The translations under genes were made by a program, and so were the position numbers. Shown here piece after piece: positions 24,041-32,742 of a DNA stretch of 39,429 nt. The notes beneath the pieces were generated by a model. The model did no database searches. It was not told the DNA's origin and saw nothing but the letters and a program-made list of their open reading frames with translations. Position 1 is the stretch's first letter. Every line of letters starts with the position of its first letter. Source of the DNA: Chelatococcus sambhunathii (GTDB taxonomy: Bacteria; Pseudomonadota; Alphaproteobacteria; Rhizobiales; Methylopilaceae); the NCBI GenBank assembly GCA_031316315.1, contig JADBEO010000037.1, forward strand, positions 1 through 39,429. Reading direction: 5' to 3'.

Positions 24041-24748
24041 ATGAGCGACGACGCCTTTCGAGCCGACCAGGCCTATTCGGTCATCCGGAGAGCGATCGTC
24101 TCGTGCGGGATCATGCCCGGCGCCCGCTTTACCGAAGCGGAGCTGATGGCGCGGTTCGCGCTCGGCAAGTCGAGCGTCCGGATCGCATTGCGGCGGCTCA
24201 TCGAGCGCGGCTTCGTCACGTCGATCCCGCGCCACGGCTACCGCGTCACGCCGGTGACCGTGCGGGACGTGGAGGAGGTCTTCGCCCTGCGGCTGGCGCT
24301 GGAGCCGCTCGCCGCGCGGCTCGCCGCCGGCCGCGTCGACCGCGCGCTCCTGGAGGAGCTGGAAGCCGCGTGCCGCCGCGAGGCGCCCGGCGACGTCGAC
24401 GACCAGATCGAACAGTTCCTGGAGGCCAACCGCAGCTTCCACATGGCGATCGCCATGGCCTCCGGGAACCAGCGGCTGTGCCGGACGCTTTCAGGCTTGC
24501 TCGACGAGATGACGCGGCTGGTCGCGCTCGGCTTCGGCGCCCACGGCGTCAGGCCGAACATCGAGAACGACCACACGTCGCTGATCGAGCATCTCGCCGC
24601 CGATGATCCCGACGCCGCGGAGACGGTCGCGCGGCGCCATGTGGAGACGTTTCGGGCGATGACCATGGAGAAGGTGCTCGCGAGCCTCCCGCACGCCGCC
24701 CTCGCGCCGCAGCCGGTCGAACGCGCGCCGCGCGCAAGGGTCGCCTGA
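24041..24748 (+). CDS. GntR-family (FCD subfamily) regulator of the catabolic/importer operon
   Basis: This 235-residue regulator has a winged helix at about residues 10-70 (YSVIRRAIVSCGIMPGARFTEAELMARFALGKSSVRIALRRL) and an FCD-type C-terminal domain (VEEVFALRLALEPLAARLA, NRSFHMAIAMASGN, ENDHTSLIEHLAADD), where the His/Asp residues may bind a metal that contacts the ligand. The frame is open far upstream through the MFS gene, but ATG 24041 is the first family-like start. The ABC ATPase gene begins 2 nt after its stop, so the regulator is transcribed with the importer it probably controls. Confidence 0.9.
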   Translation: MSDDAFRADQAYSVIRRAIVSCGIMPGARFTEAELMARFALGKSSVRIALRRLIERGFVTSIPRHGYRVTPVTVRDVEEVFALRLALEPLAARLAAGRVDRALLEELEAACRREAPGDVDDQIEQFLEANRSFHMAIAMASGNQRLCRTLSGLLDEMTRLVALGFGAHGVRPNIENDHTSLIEHLAADDPDAAETVARRHVETFRAMTMEKVLASLPHAALAPQPVERAPRARVA

Positions 24749-24750
24749 GC

Positions 24751-25497
24751 GTGGCGTCCGTCGAAGCCAGGGACGTCAGCAAGTGGTTCCCGCGGCGCGA
24801 CGGCGGGCGGTTGCACGTGCTCGACGGCGTCGACCTGTCCGTGCCCGACCGCAGCGTGGTCGCGATCGTGGGTCAGTCGGGCTCGGGCAAATCCACCCTG
24901 CTCAACATCGTGGCCGGGCTCGTGAAGCCCGATCGCGGCTCGATTTCCCTGAACGGCGTCGACAGCCGAAAATTCTCCGACTGGCGCTCGATGACCTACA
25001 TGTTCCAGGACGACCGGCTGCTGCCCTGGCGCACCGCCGCCCAGAACGTCGCCTTCGGCCTCGAGGCCGCGCACACGCCGCGCCCGGAACGCCGCGAACG
25101 CGTGGCCGAGACGCTGGAGCTCGTGGGTCTCGGCCAGTTCGCCGACGTCTATCCGCACGAGCTGTCCGGCGGCATGCGTAGCCGCGTCGCGCTCGCCCGC
25201 AGCCTCGTCACCCGCCCGACGCTGCTGCTGATGGACGAGCCGTTCTCGAGGCTCGATCCCGGCATCCGGACGCAGATGCACGCCGAGGTGCTGCGCATCG
25301 CCGAACTGATGAAGATGACCATGCTGTTCGTCACCCATGACGCCGAGGAGGCGGTGGTGCTGGCGAACGAGGTCGTCCTGCTCAGTCCGCGGCCGGGACG
25401 GGTCCGCGAGCGCCGCCGCATCGACCTGCCCTACCCTCGCGACCCGGCCTCCGACGAGGTCGGCGCCGAGACCCGCGCGCTGAGGCGGAGCCTCTGA
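24751..25497 (+). CDS. ABC transporter ATPase, nitrate/sulfonate/taurine type (SsuB/TauB-like)
   Basis: This 248-residue ATPase has Walker A GQSGSGKST near residues 42-50, a MFQDDRLLPWRTAAQNV Q-loop typical of the NitT/TauT family, signature LSGGM, Walker B LLLMDEPFSRLD and the FVTHDAEEAV H-loop. The DDRLLPW motif separates it from the peptide and betaine ATPases elsewhere in the window. GTG 24751 lies 2 nt after the GntR stop. The downstream permease start overlaps its stop (TGATG). Family substrates include sulfonates, nitrate, pyrimidines and aromatic acids. Confidence 0.9.
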   Translation: MASVEARDVSKWFPRRDGGRLHVLDGVDLSVPDRSVVAIVGQSGSGKSTLLNIVAGLVKPDRGSISLNGVDSRKFSDWRSMTYMFQDDRLLPWRTAAQNVAFGLEAAHTPRPERRERVAETLELVGLGQFADVYPHELSGGMRSRVALARSLVTRPTLLLMDEPFSRLDPGIRTQMHAEVLRIAELMKMTMLFVTHDAEEAVVLANEVVLLSPRPGRVRERRRIDLPYPRDPASDEVGAETRALRRSL

Positions 25498-26330
25498 TGC
25501 CGGTCCCCCAGCCGACCCCGCTGGCCGAGGAGCGCGACGCTTACCGGCCCGAGAACGGCGCGAACCGCAGACGCCTGCGCCTCTTCCTGCAACGCGTCGG
25601 GCTCGTCGTGCTGCTGCTCGCCGTCTGGCACGTGGCCTCGCTCGGCGCGCCGGCGTTCGTGCTGCCGGGCCCCGCGCGGGTCTGGCAGGCCTGGAGCGCG
25701 CTGGTCGCGACGCCCGGCTTCTGGAAGGATTTCGGCACGACCTTCATGCGCGTCGTCGCGGGCTTCGCGCTCGCGGCGCTTGTCGGCGTTCCGCTCGGCC
25801 TCCTGCTCGGCGCCAGCGAGCGGCTCGGCGAGTTCTTCGAGCCGGTGCTGACCCTGATCAACACGGTGTCGTCCACCATCTGGGCGATCTTCGCGCTGAT
25901 CTGGTTCGGGCTGTCGAACTGGACCACGATCTTCGTGGTGTTCATGACCGCCATGCCGCTGATCCTGACCAATGTCTGGCAGGGCACGCGCACCGTGAAC
26001 GCGGACTTCATCGAGCTCGCCCGCACCTTCCGGATGTCGCGGCTGCAGGTGATGCGCAAGATATACCTGCCGACCATCCTGCCGCCGTTCTTCTCCGCCG
26101 CGCGGCTCGCCTTCGGCTTCGGCGCGCGGGTGAGCCTCGTCGCGGAGGCGCTCGGCGCGACCAGCGGCATCGGCTACCGGCTGCGGCAGGCGGCCGACCT
26201 CGTGCAGACCGATCAGGTCTTCGCCTGGACCCTGACGTTGGTCGCCCTGATGATCGCGCTCGAGGGCCTCGTCCTGAAGCCGGCCGAGAACCACCTCTTC
26301 GCCTGGAAGAAGCGGGCCGCGCCCGAATGA
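25497..26330 (+). CDS. ABC transporter permease, SsuC/TauC-like
   Basis: This 277-residue permease has about six hydrophobic segments, with FVLPGPARVWQAW in the first loop (the LPSP-like motif of SsuC/TauC) and an EAA loop around IELARTFRMSRLQVMRKIYLPTILPP. It is translationally coupled to the ATPase gene by a one-base TGATG overlap and is followed after 37 nt by the substrate-binding protein gene. Together the three genes make a complete importer. Confidence 0.9.
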   Translation: MPVPQPTPLAEERDAYRPENGANRRRLRLFLQRVGLVVLLLAVWHVASLGAPAFVLPGPARVWQAWSALVATPGFWKDFGTTFMRVVAGFALAALVGVPLGLLLGASERLGEFFEPVLTLINTVSSTIWAIFALIWFGLSNWTTIFVVFMTAMPLILTNVWQGTRTVNADFIELARTFRMSRLQVMRKIYLPTILPPFFSAARLAFGFGARVSLVAEALGATSGIGYRLRQAADLVQTDQVFAWTLTLVALMIALEGLVLKPAENHLFAWKKRAAPE

Positions 26331-26367
26331 CCGTTTTCCACCCTCAACGCCGCCCCGGAGCAGCCAC

Positions 26368-27348
26368 GTGAAACGCTTCCTCATCGCCGCAGCCGCCACC
26401 GCAGCGCTCCTCGGCGCGGCCTCTCAGGCGCAGGCCGAGAAGGTCCGCATCGGCTACTGGAGTTCGGGCGTCAGCCTCGGCTTCGGCGCGGTGCTCGAGA
26501 CCGGCAAGTTCATGGAGAACCAGGGACTCGAGGTCGAGTACGTCAAGTTCCCGGACGTCAACGCTCCGACCAAGGCGATGGCGGCCGGCGGCATCGACTT
26601 CGCGATCGCCGCCCCCGCCGCCGCCTCCATGAGCGTCGCGGCGGACGGCCTGCCGATGTCGATCATCCTCGCGACGCAGGTCGCCGACCTCAACTTCGTC
26701 GTGCCGGAAGACTCCCCCATCAAGTCCATGGCCGAGCTCAAGGGCAAGAAGATCGGCGGCTCGCCGGCCGGCAGCGCGACCGCCGCGATCGCGCAGGCGA
26801 TCCTCGAGAAGAACTATGGCTTCGCCTCCGGCGACTATTCGCTGGTTCCCGGCAACGATCCGCGGCTCGCGCAGTTCCTCTATCAGAAGGACATCGATGC
26901 GGCGGCGCTGCGCACCGTCACCATCGCGCTCGTGAAGGACGTGAAGCTGCGCGCCGTCGGCACCTTCCGCGAGGAGTGGAAGAAGCTGTCGAAGTCGGAC
27001 GCCCCGCCCGTGCTCGGCGTCGGGCTGATCCGCAACGACTGGCTGAAGGCGAACCCCGAAGGCGCGGCCAAGCTCGTCGCGGGCATGCGCAAGGCCTACG
27101 AGTTCGGCAAGGCCGACAAGGCGGCCGTCGCCAAGGCGCTCGTCGAAGCCGCCAATATGAGCCAGGACGACGCCAGGGCCTACGCCGCGCTCTGGGACGG
27201 CATCTACACCGTCTCGATGGAAGCGTCCGACATAGCCTCGCTCAAGACCGCCTTCGAGATCTTCAAGTCGGTCGGCGCGGTGAAGGGCGCGTTGCCGGAC
27301 GCGGCGCTCGCGACCGCGCCCTACGAGGCCTCCAAGGCGATCAAGTGA
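26368..27348 (+). CDS. ABC transporter substrate-binding protein, NMT1/SsuA-like
   Basis: This 326-residue periplasmic protein has a signal peptide ending SQAQAE (about residues 18-24). The mature protein begins KVRIGYWSSGVSLGFGAVLETGKF and carries VEYVKFPDVNAPTKAMAAGGIDFAIAA, typical of the NMT1/SsuA-like family that binds sulfonates, nitrate, hydroxymethylpyrimidine or aromatic compounds. GTG 26368 has GGAG upstream. It is the last importer gene before the enzyme genes, and its ligand is most likely the substrate they degrade. Confidence 0.9.
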   Translation: MKRFLIAAAATAALLGAASQAQAEKVRIGYWSSGVSLGFGAVLETGKFMENQGLEVEYVKFPDVNAPTKAMAAGGIDFAIAAPAAASMSVAADGLPMSIILATQVADLNFVVPEDSPIKSMAELKGKKIGGSPAGSATAAIAQAILEKNYGFASGDYSLVPGNDPRLAQFLYQKDIDAAALRTVTIALVKDVKLRAVGTFREEWKKLSKSDAPPVLGVGLIRNDWLKANPEGAAKLVAGMRKAYEFGKADKAAVAKALVEAANMSQDDARAYAALWDGIYTVSMEASDIASLKTAFEIFKSVGAVKGALPDAALATAPYEASKAIK

Positions 27349-27368
27349 ACAGACCGGAAAGCGATCTC

Positions 27369-28385
27369 ATGCCAGCGACAATGAAGGCCCTGCTGCTGAA
27401 GCAGCACGGCGACGTCTCCGACCTCGTCGTGGTGGACGACCACCCTCGCCCGAGCGCCGACGCCGGCCACGTGGTGATCCGCGTCGGCGCCTCCTCCTTC
27501 AACTACCACGACGTCTTCACCGTGAAGGGCATGCCCGGCATCAAGGTGCCGCTCCCGGTCGTCATCGGCCTCGACATGGCGGGCGAGATCACGGAGGTCG
27601 GTGAGGGCGTCGAGGGCTGGAGCGTCGGCGACCGCGTGCTGGTCAACCCGCTCAACAAGGCCAAGGGCCTGATGGGCGAGATGCTCGACGGCGGCATGGC
27701 GCAATATTGCCGCGTCTCGGCCGGCCAGCTCATCCGCATGCCCGACAAGGTGAGCTTCGTCGACGCCGCGGCGCTTCCCGTCGCCTACGGCACCGCGCAC
27801 CGCATGCTCGTCACCCACAAGACGGTGAAGGCCGGCGACGTCGTGCTGGTGCTCGGCGCCTCGGGCGGCGTCGGCACGGGCTGCGTGATGCTCCTGAAGC
27901 AGCTCGGCTGCGAGGTGATCGCCTGCGCCGGCAGCCAGGACAAGCTCGACCGCCTCAAGGCGCTCGGCGCCGACCATGTGGTGAACTACCGCGAGACCGA
28001 CTTCTCGAAGTGGGCGATCGAGAAGTACGGCAAGCCGCAGCGCCGCACCTATGAAGGCGGCGTCGATGTCGTCATCAACTTCACCGGCGGCGACACCTGG
28101 GCGCCCTCGCTGAAATGCGTGAAGCGCGGCGGCGCGATCCTGACCTGCGGGGCGACCGCCGGTCACGATCCGAAGGAGGACCTGCGCTACATCTGGAGCT
28201 TCGAGCTGAGGATCATCGGCTCCAACAGCTTCTACGACGACGACCTGTCGGCGCTGATGGACATGATCCAGGACGGCCGGCTGAAGCCCGTGATCGACAA
28301 GGAGCTCACGCTCGAGGAAGCGGCGGAGGGGCTCAGGATGATCCGCGACCGCGAGGTCATGGGAAAGATCGTGGTGACGCCATGA
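27369..28385 (+). CDS. Zinc-independent medium-chain dehydrogenase/reductase (quinone oxidoreductase type)
   Basis: This 338-residue NAD(P)H oxidoreductase has a GroES-like N-terminal domain (about 1-130) and a Rossmann domain with VLVLGASGGVGTGCV (about 160-174). The catalytic zinc ligands of alcohol dehydrogenases are absent: the usual Cys position reads SFNYHDVF, and GHE is replaced by GLDMAGEI. This places it with quinone/enoyl/acryloyl-type reductases rather than alcohol dehydrogenases. ATG 27369 is chosen with GGAA upstream; a GTG at 27345 overlapping the SBP stop is an alternative. The ATGA overlap with the thioesterase gene, and the CoA ligase further on, make reduction of an enoyl or acryloyl thioester plausible, though not shown. 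Confidence 0.87.
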   Translation: MPATMKALLLKQHGDVSDLVVVDDHPRPSADAGHVVIRVGASSFNYHDVFTVKGMPGIKVPLPVVIGLDMAGEITEVGEGVEGWSVGDRVLVNPLNKAKGLMGEMLDGGMAQYCRVSAGQLIRMPDKVSFVDAAALPVAYGTAHRMLVTHKTVKAGDVVLVLGASGGVGTGCVMLLKQLGCEVIACAGSQDKLDRLKALGADHVVNYRETDFSKWAIEKYGKPQRRTYEGGVDVVINFTGGDTWAPSLKCVKRGGAILTCGATAGHDPKEDLRYIWSFELRIIGSNSFYDDDLSALMDMIQDGRLKPVIDKELTLEEAAEGLRMIRDREVMGKIVVTP

Positions 28386-28804
28386 GCGAGGCCCCCCTCA
28401 CCGCCGCTGAGGTCGAGGAGAAGCTGCTCCGCGGCCCGTTCCACCAATGGCTCGGCCTCAAGGTCGTCTCGGTCGGCGACGGCGAGATCGAACTCAGGGC
28501 GACGTGGCGGCCGGAATGGGTCGTCAACGCCGAGCGCGGTTACGTCCATGGCGGCATCCTCGCGACGCTGATCGACCTCACCGCCGACTGGGCGCTGGTC
28601 TCGAAAACCGGACGCGGCGTCCCCACCGTGGACCTGCGCGTCGACTACCACCGCGCCGCGATGCAGGGCGATCTCGTCGCGAAGGGCAAGGTCGTGAAGT
28701 TCGGCGGCACGCTCTCGGTCGCCGAGGCGCAGGTGATGAGCGAGGACGGCAAGCTGCTCGCGAGCGGCCGCGGCGTCTACATGACGGCGGCGCCCTCCAA
28801 GTGA
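28382..28804 (+). CDS. Hotdog-fold thioesterase (PaaI-like)
   Basis: This 140-residue protein has the PaaI/hotdog fold. GYVHGGILATLIDLTADWAL carries the conserved HGG turn and the Asp of the acyl-CoA thioesterase active site, and VDLRVDYHRAAMQGD is the typical central strand segment. It likely hydrolyses an acyl-CoA in the cytoplasm. Both ends are joined to neighbours by 4-nt overlaps, with the upstream reductase (ATGA) and downstream VOC gene (GTGA), so it is an integral part of the operon. In phenylacetate-like pathways PaaI-type enzymes rescue CoA from dead-end products; a similar role would fit here. Confidence 0.88.
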   Translation: MSEAPLTAAEVEEKLLRGPFHQWLGLKVVSVGDGEIELRATWRPEWVVNAERGYVHGGILATLIDLTADWALVSKTGRGVPTVDLRVDYHRAAMQGDLVAKGKVVKFGGTLSVAEAQVMSEDGKLLASGRGVYMTAAPSK

Positions 28805-29583
28805 CCCGGCGCGCGGCCGGCGGCCTGGACCATGTTGTGGTCAACGCGATGCGGGCGATGGAGCCGGCCGCGGCGATCTTCGCCGGCCTCGGCTTCCAGC
28901 TCACGCCGCTCGGCCGCCATTCGCTCGGGTCGATCAACCACCTGATGATGACGTCCGGCGCCTATCTCGAGCTCGTCGGCGTGCCTCAGGAGGGCAAGCA
29001 GCGTCAGGAGGTGCTGGAGAGCCCGTCCGGGCTCAGCGGCCTCGTCTTCGCCACCGGCGACGCCGACCGGGAGGCGGACCGCCTCCGCGCCGCGGGGCTG
29101 GAGCCCTCGGAGCCTGTCGCCTTCTCCCGGCCGGTCGAGGTCGACGGCGAGACCCCCGAGGCGCGCTTCCGGACGGTCCGCGTCCCCGGCCGGCTGTTTC
29201 CGGCGGGCCGGGTCTATGTCTGCGAGCACCTCACGCCCGAACTCGTCTGGCGCGAGGAGTGGCTGAGCCATCCGAACGGCTTTTGCAGGATCGACCGGAT
29301 CGAGGTCGGCTCGACCGCGCCCGACGAGGACGCCGCCCGCTACGCCGTTGCGGCGGGCGTCGCGGCCGAGGGTCGGCGCGTCCCGCTCGACGACTTCGCG
29401 ATCGACGTCGTGCCCGACGACCGCGCCCGCTTCAGATCGCTGGGCCTTCGCTTCGAGACGCTGGCCGTGATCCGCGAGAAGGCGCTCGCGCTCCCCGGAG
29501 CCGAGTGGAGCGATAGCGCCGATGGCGTCGCCCTGCTCGAGATCCCGAAGTTCGGCCTCCGCATCGAGTGCCGGGCGGCATGA
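28801..29583 (+). CDS. Glyoxalase/VOC-like domain protein
   Basis: This 260-residue protein begins GLDHVVVNAMRAMEPAAAIFAGLGFQLTPLGRHSLGSINH, the beta-alpha-beta pattern of glyoxalase-like (VOC, Glyoxalase_3 type) proteins, with possible metal-ligand residues in LDHVV and GSINHLMM. The second half (about 160-260) repeats the fold weakly. The GTG start overlaps the thioesterase stop (GTGA), and its own stop overlaps the acyl-CoA ligase start. VOC proteins can be dioxygenases, isomerases or glyoxalases, so function is left open. Confidence 0.82.
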   Translation: MTRRAAGGLDHVVVNAMRAMEPAAAIFAGLGFQLTPLGRHSLGSINHLMMTSGAYLELVGVPQEGKQRQEVLESPSGLSGLVFATGDADREADRLRAAGLEPSEPVAFSRPVEVDGETPEARFRTVRVPGRLFPAGRVYVCEHLTPELVWREEWLSHPNGFCRIDRIEVGSTAPDEDAARYAVAAGVAAEGRRVPLDDFAIDVVPDDRARFRSLGLRFETLAVIREKALALPGAEWSDSADGVALLEIPKFGLRIECRAA

Positions 29584-31070
29584 CCGAGGTCCGCAATCTC
29601 GGCGCCGTGCCGAAGACCGACGAGCCGGATGCGCTCGCCATCGTCGGCGTCGGGCTCGACGGTTCCGAGACGATCCTGACGCGCGGCGGGCTCGACGCCC
29701 GCGCCGATGCCTTCGCCAGGGGCCTCGGGCGGCATGGCCTCGTGCGCGGCGACAGGATCGCGGTCCTTTCCGCCAACAGCCCGGACGAGGTCGCGATCAT
29801 CCTCGGCGCCATGCGGGCGGGCGTCGTGCCCGTCCCCGTCAACCACCGTTTTCCGGCGGCGACGATCGCGCAGATCGTGGCCGACAGCGGCGCGAAGGTC
29901 GTGTTCTGCGACGACGCCCGGCGCCCGCTCGCCCCGGCGGCGGTCCCGGCCGTCGCGATCGAGACGGAGCTCGCCGGCTGGCTAGACCCCAGCCCCTTCG
30001 AACCGATCGAGCCCGCCCCCGACGAGATGGCGCTGATGCTGTTCACCTCGGGATCGACCGGCCGCCCGAAGGGCGTGAAGCTCGGCCACGCGGCGCATCT
30101 CTGGACCGTGCGGACCCGCATGGCCGACGACGCGCTTTCGGGCGAGCGGATGCTGATCGCGGCGCCGCTCTACCACATGAACGCGCTCGCCAACGCGCTG
30201 CTCGCGCTCGCCGCCGGCGCGACCGTGCTGCTGCTCCCGCAGTTCGAGGCCAAGGCCTATATCGCGGCGATTGACCGCCGCCGCGCGACATGGGCCACCG
30301 CCGTGCCGCCGATGATCGCCATGATGCTGCGCGAGAAGGCGGCGCTGGCCGACGCCCATCTGACGAGCGTCCGGGTCGTGCGGATGGGCTCGGCCCCGGT
30401 GAACGACGCGCTGAGCGCGCAGATCCGCGCTTTGCTTCCGAACGCCCGCATCATCAACGCCTACGGCACGACCGAGAGCGGGCCCGTCGCCTTCCTCGAT
30501 CCGGACGGCTCCGCCCCGACCGGCTCGGTCGGCAGGCCGCATCCGGGCGTGGAGCTTCGCCTCGTCGGGCCGCAGGCCCCGGAGCTCGGCATGCTCGAAA
30601 TCCGGAGCCCGGCGCTGATGCTCGGCTACCACGAGCGGCCGGACGTCCCCTCGCCCGTAACGGCCGACGGCTACTACCGGACCGGCGACGTGTTCCGGCG
30701 CGACGCGGAGGGCTTCTTCTATTTCGTCGGCCGCGAGGACGACATGTTCGTCTCAGGCGGCGAGAACATCTTCCCCGGCGAGGTCGAGACGATGCTCGAG
30801 ACCCATCCCGACGTGCTGCAGGCGAGCGTCGTGCCGGTCGATGATGCGATCAAGGGCCAGAAGCCCGTCGCCTTCGTGGTGAAGAGACCGGGTTCGGCGC
30901 TCGACGAGGCGGCCGTCAAGACGTTCGCGCTCGAGCACGCGCCGGCCTACCAGCATCCGCGCCGTGTCTGGTTCCTCGAGGAGACGCCGCTCGCCTCGAC
31001 CAACAAGATCGACCGCGCGGCGCTGCGCGCGCTCGCGGAACGACGCATGACAGAAGGAGGCGGAGCATGA
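29580..31070 (+). CDS. Acyl-CoA synthetase / AMP-dependent ligase (class I)
   Basis: This 496-residue adenylate-forming ligase activates a carboxylic acid to its CoA thioester. The P-loop-like LFTSGSTGRPKGVKLGH (about 155-171), YGTTESGP, YYRTGDVFRRDAEGFFYFVGREDD and the C-terminal STNKIDRAALR with its catalytic Lys are all present. ATG 29580 overlaps the VOC stop; a GTG at 29568 is possible. It overlaps the downstream acylase gene by 4 nt. The binding pocket does not identify the acid; aromatic, short-chain and dicarboxylic acids are all possible. It is clearly distinct from MatB in this window. Confidence 0.9.
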   Translation: MTEVRNLGAVPKTDEPDALAIVGVGLDGSETILTRGGLDARADAFARGLGRHGLVRGDRIAVLSANSPDEVAIILGAMRAGVVPVPVNHRFPAATIAQIVADSGAKVVFCDDARRPLAPAAVPAVAIETELAGWLDPSPFEPIEPAPDEMALMLFTSGSTGRPKGVKLGHAAHLWTVRTRMADDALSGERMLIAAPLYHMNALANALLALAAGATVLLLPQFEAKAYIAAIDRRRATWATAVPPMIAMMLREKAALADAHLTSVRVVRMGSAPVNDALSAQIRALLPNARIINAYGTTESGPVAFLDPDGSAPTGSVGRPHPGVELRLVGPQAPELGMLEIRSPALMLGYHERPDVPSPVTADGYYRTGDVFRRDAEGFFYFVGREDDMFVSGGENIFPGEVETMLETHPDVLQASVVPVDDAIKGQKPVAFVVKRPGSALDEAAVKTFALEHAPAYQHPRRVWFLEETPLASTNKIDRAALRALAERRMTEGGGA

Positions 31071-32686
31071 GCTTCGACTGGACCGCCGGCTATCCCTCCC
31101 GGCGCATGCCGGTCTTCGGCCGCAACGTCGTCTCGACCTCTCACCCGCTCGGCGCGCAGGCGGGGCTCAGGATGATCCACCAGGGCGGCAACGCTGTCGA
31201 CGCCGCGATCGCCGCCGCCGCCGTGATGGCGCTGGTCGAGCCCTGCTCGAACGGGCTCGGGTCGGACGCCTTCTGCATCCTGTGGGACGGGACCCGCCTC
31301 CACGGGCTCAATGGCTCGGGCGGAGCGCCCGCGGCGTGGACGCCGGACTATTTCGCGCGGAAGTACGGCGAGGGACGCGAGCGGCCGCCCGTGCGCGGCT
31401 GGGACTCTGTGACCGTGCCTGGCGCGATCGGGAGCTGGGTCGCGCTGAGCGAGCGCTTCGGACGCCTCCCCTTCGCCGACCTGCTCGCGCCCGCGATCGA
31501 GATCGCGGAGCGCGGCTCGGCCGTGCCGACCGTTGTGCAGGGCAAATGGGCCGCGGCCGCGCGAGAGCCGAAGATCGTCGGGCAGCCCGGCTTCCGCGAC
31601 CTCTTCCTGCCGAAGGGCCGCGCGCCTGAGGTCGGCGAGCGGTTCGCGATGCCGGGCGCCGCCCGCATGCTGCGCGCCGTGGCCGAAACCGGGGGCGAGG
31701 CGCTCTATGGCGGCGAGATCGCCGAGGCTGTCGCGGCGAACGCAAGGGAGAACGGCGGCGCCATGACCGCCGCAGACCTCGCGCGCTTCAAGCCGCAGTG
31801 GGTCGAGCCGATCGAGCGGGCCTATCGCGGCTACGTCGCCCACGAGATCCCGCCGAACGGCCAGGGCATCGCGGCGCTGATCGCCCTCGGCATTCTGGAT
31901 CGCTTCGACCTCGCGGAGCTTGCGGCGGACGGGGTCGACGCCGCGCATCTCCAGATCGAGGCGATGAAGATCGCCTTCGCGGACACCTATGCGCATGTCG
32001 CCGATCTCGAGCACATGCGGGTGACGCCCGCCGAGCTTCTCGACCACTCCCAGCTGGCCGAGCTCGCCAAGCGCATCGACCCGCGCCGGGCGCAGTCCTT
32101 CTCGCCCCGCGCGTTCCCCAGCGGCGGCACCATCTACCTGACCGCCGCCGACGAGAGCGGAATGATGGTGAGCTTCATCCAGTCGAACTTCATGGGGTTC
32201 GGCTCGGGCGTGTGCCTGCCGGAGTGGGGCCTGTCGCTGCAGAACCGCGGCCACGGCTTCCATCTGGCGGCGGGCCACGCCAACGTCGTCGCGCCGGGCA
32301 AGCGGCCGTTCCAGACCATCATCCCCGGCTTCCTCACCAAGGACGGCCAGCCGGTCATGAGCTTTGGCGTCATGGGCGCGAACATGCAGCCGCAGGGACA
32401 CGTCCAGACGCTCGTGCGCATGATCGACTTCGGCCAGAATCCGCAGGCCGCCTGCGACGCGCCCCGCTGGCGCGTCAATGCCGGGCTGGACCTCAACGTC
32501 GAGGCGACGATGGCGTCGTCGCTCGCCGAAGGCCTCGTGGCGCGCGGCCACGAACTCAGCGTGATCGAGGACAGCTATCAGGACTTCGGCGCCGGCCAGT
32601 TCATCTGGCGCCTGGGCGACCCCGCCGTCGACGGCTACGCCGCCGCGAGCGATTCCCGCCGCGACGGCTATGCGGCGGTCAGCTGA
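31067..32686 (+). CDS. ggt: Gamma-glutamyltransferase-family acylase (non-canonical)
   Basis: This 539-residue Ntn-hydrolase of the gamma-glutamyltransferase family is expected to cleave itself before Thr355 (in GGTIYLTAADESG), which would become the N-terminal nucleophile. MIHQGGNAVDAAIAAA, PCSNGLGSDAF, SVTVPGAIGSWV and GKRPFQTIIPGF are family segments. There is no signal peptide, so it is probably cytoplasmic. The region where canonical enzymes have RETAP, with the Arg that binds the glutamate carboxylate, reads NGSGGAPAA (82-90). This suggests an acylase or amidase with a different acyl donor, as seen for oxamate amidohydrolase-like relatives, rather than glutathione hydrolysis. It is the last gene of the operon starting with the GntR regulator and overlaps the ligase by 4 nt. 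Confidence 0.88.
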   Translation: MSFDWTAGYPSRRMPVFGRNVVSTSHPLGAQAGLRMIHQGGNAVDAAIAAAAVMALVEPCSNGLGSDAFCILWDGTRLHGLNGSGGAPAAWTPDYFARKYGEGRERPPVRGWDSVTVPGAIGSWVALSERFGRLPFADLLAPAIEIAERGSAVPTVVQGKWAAAAREPKIVGQPGFRDLFLPKGRAPEVGERFAMPGAARMLRAVAETGGEALYGGEIAEAVAANARENGGAMTAADLARFKPQWVEPIERAYRGYVAHEIPPNGQGIAALIALGILDRFDLAELAADGVDAAHLQIEAMKIAFADTYAHVADLEHMRVTPAELLDHSQLAELAKRIDPRRAQSFSPRAFPSGGTIYLTAADESGMMVSFIQSNFMGFGSGVCLPEWGLSLQNRGHGFHLAAGHANVVAPGKRPFQTIIPGFLTKDGQPVMSFGVMGANMQPQGHVQTLVRMIDFGQNPQAACDAPRWRVNAGLDLNVEATMASSLAEGLVARGHELSVIEDSYQDFGAGQFIWRLGDPAVDGYAAASDSRRDGYAAVS

Positions 32687-32742
32687 ACGACGGCGACCGG
32701 CGCCGACCGGCTGAGGTCTGCGTACCGATTGAGCGCGGCGGC

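Noticed and set aside
30947..32551. 534-codon open frame on the minus strand
   Set aside because: It is antisense to the GGT-family gene, whose frame is fully supported by motifs.
32687..32742. Direct GACCGGC repeats between convergent acylase and MarR genes as a terminator
   Set aside because: They are direct rather than inverted repeats and no U-run follows; I see no supportable terminator in this 56-nt gap.
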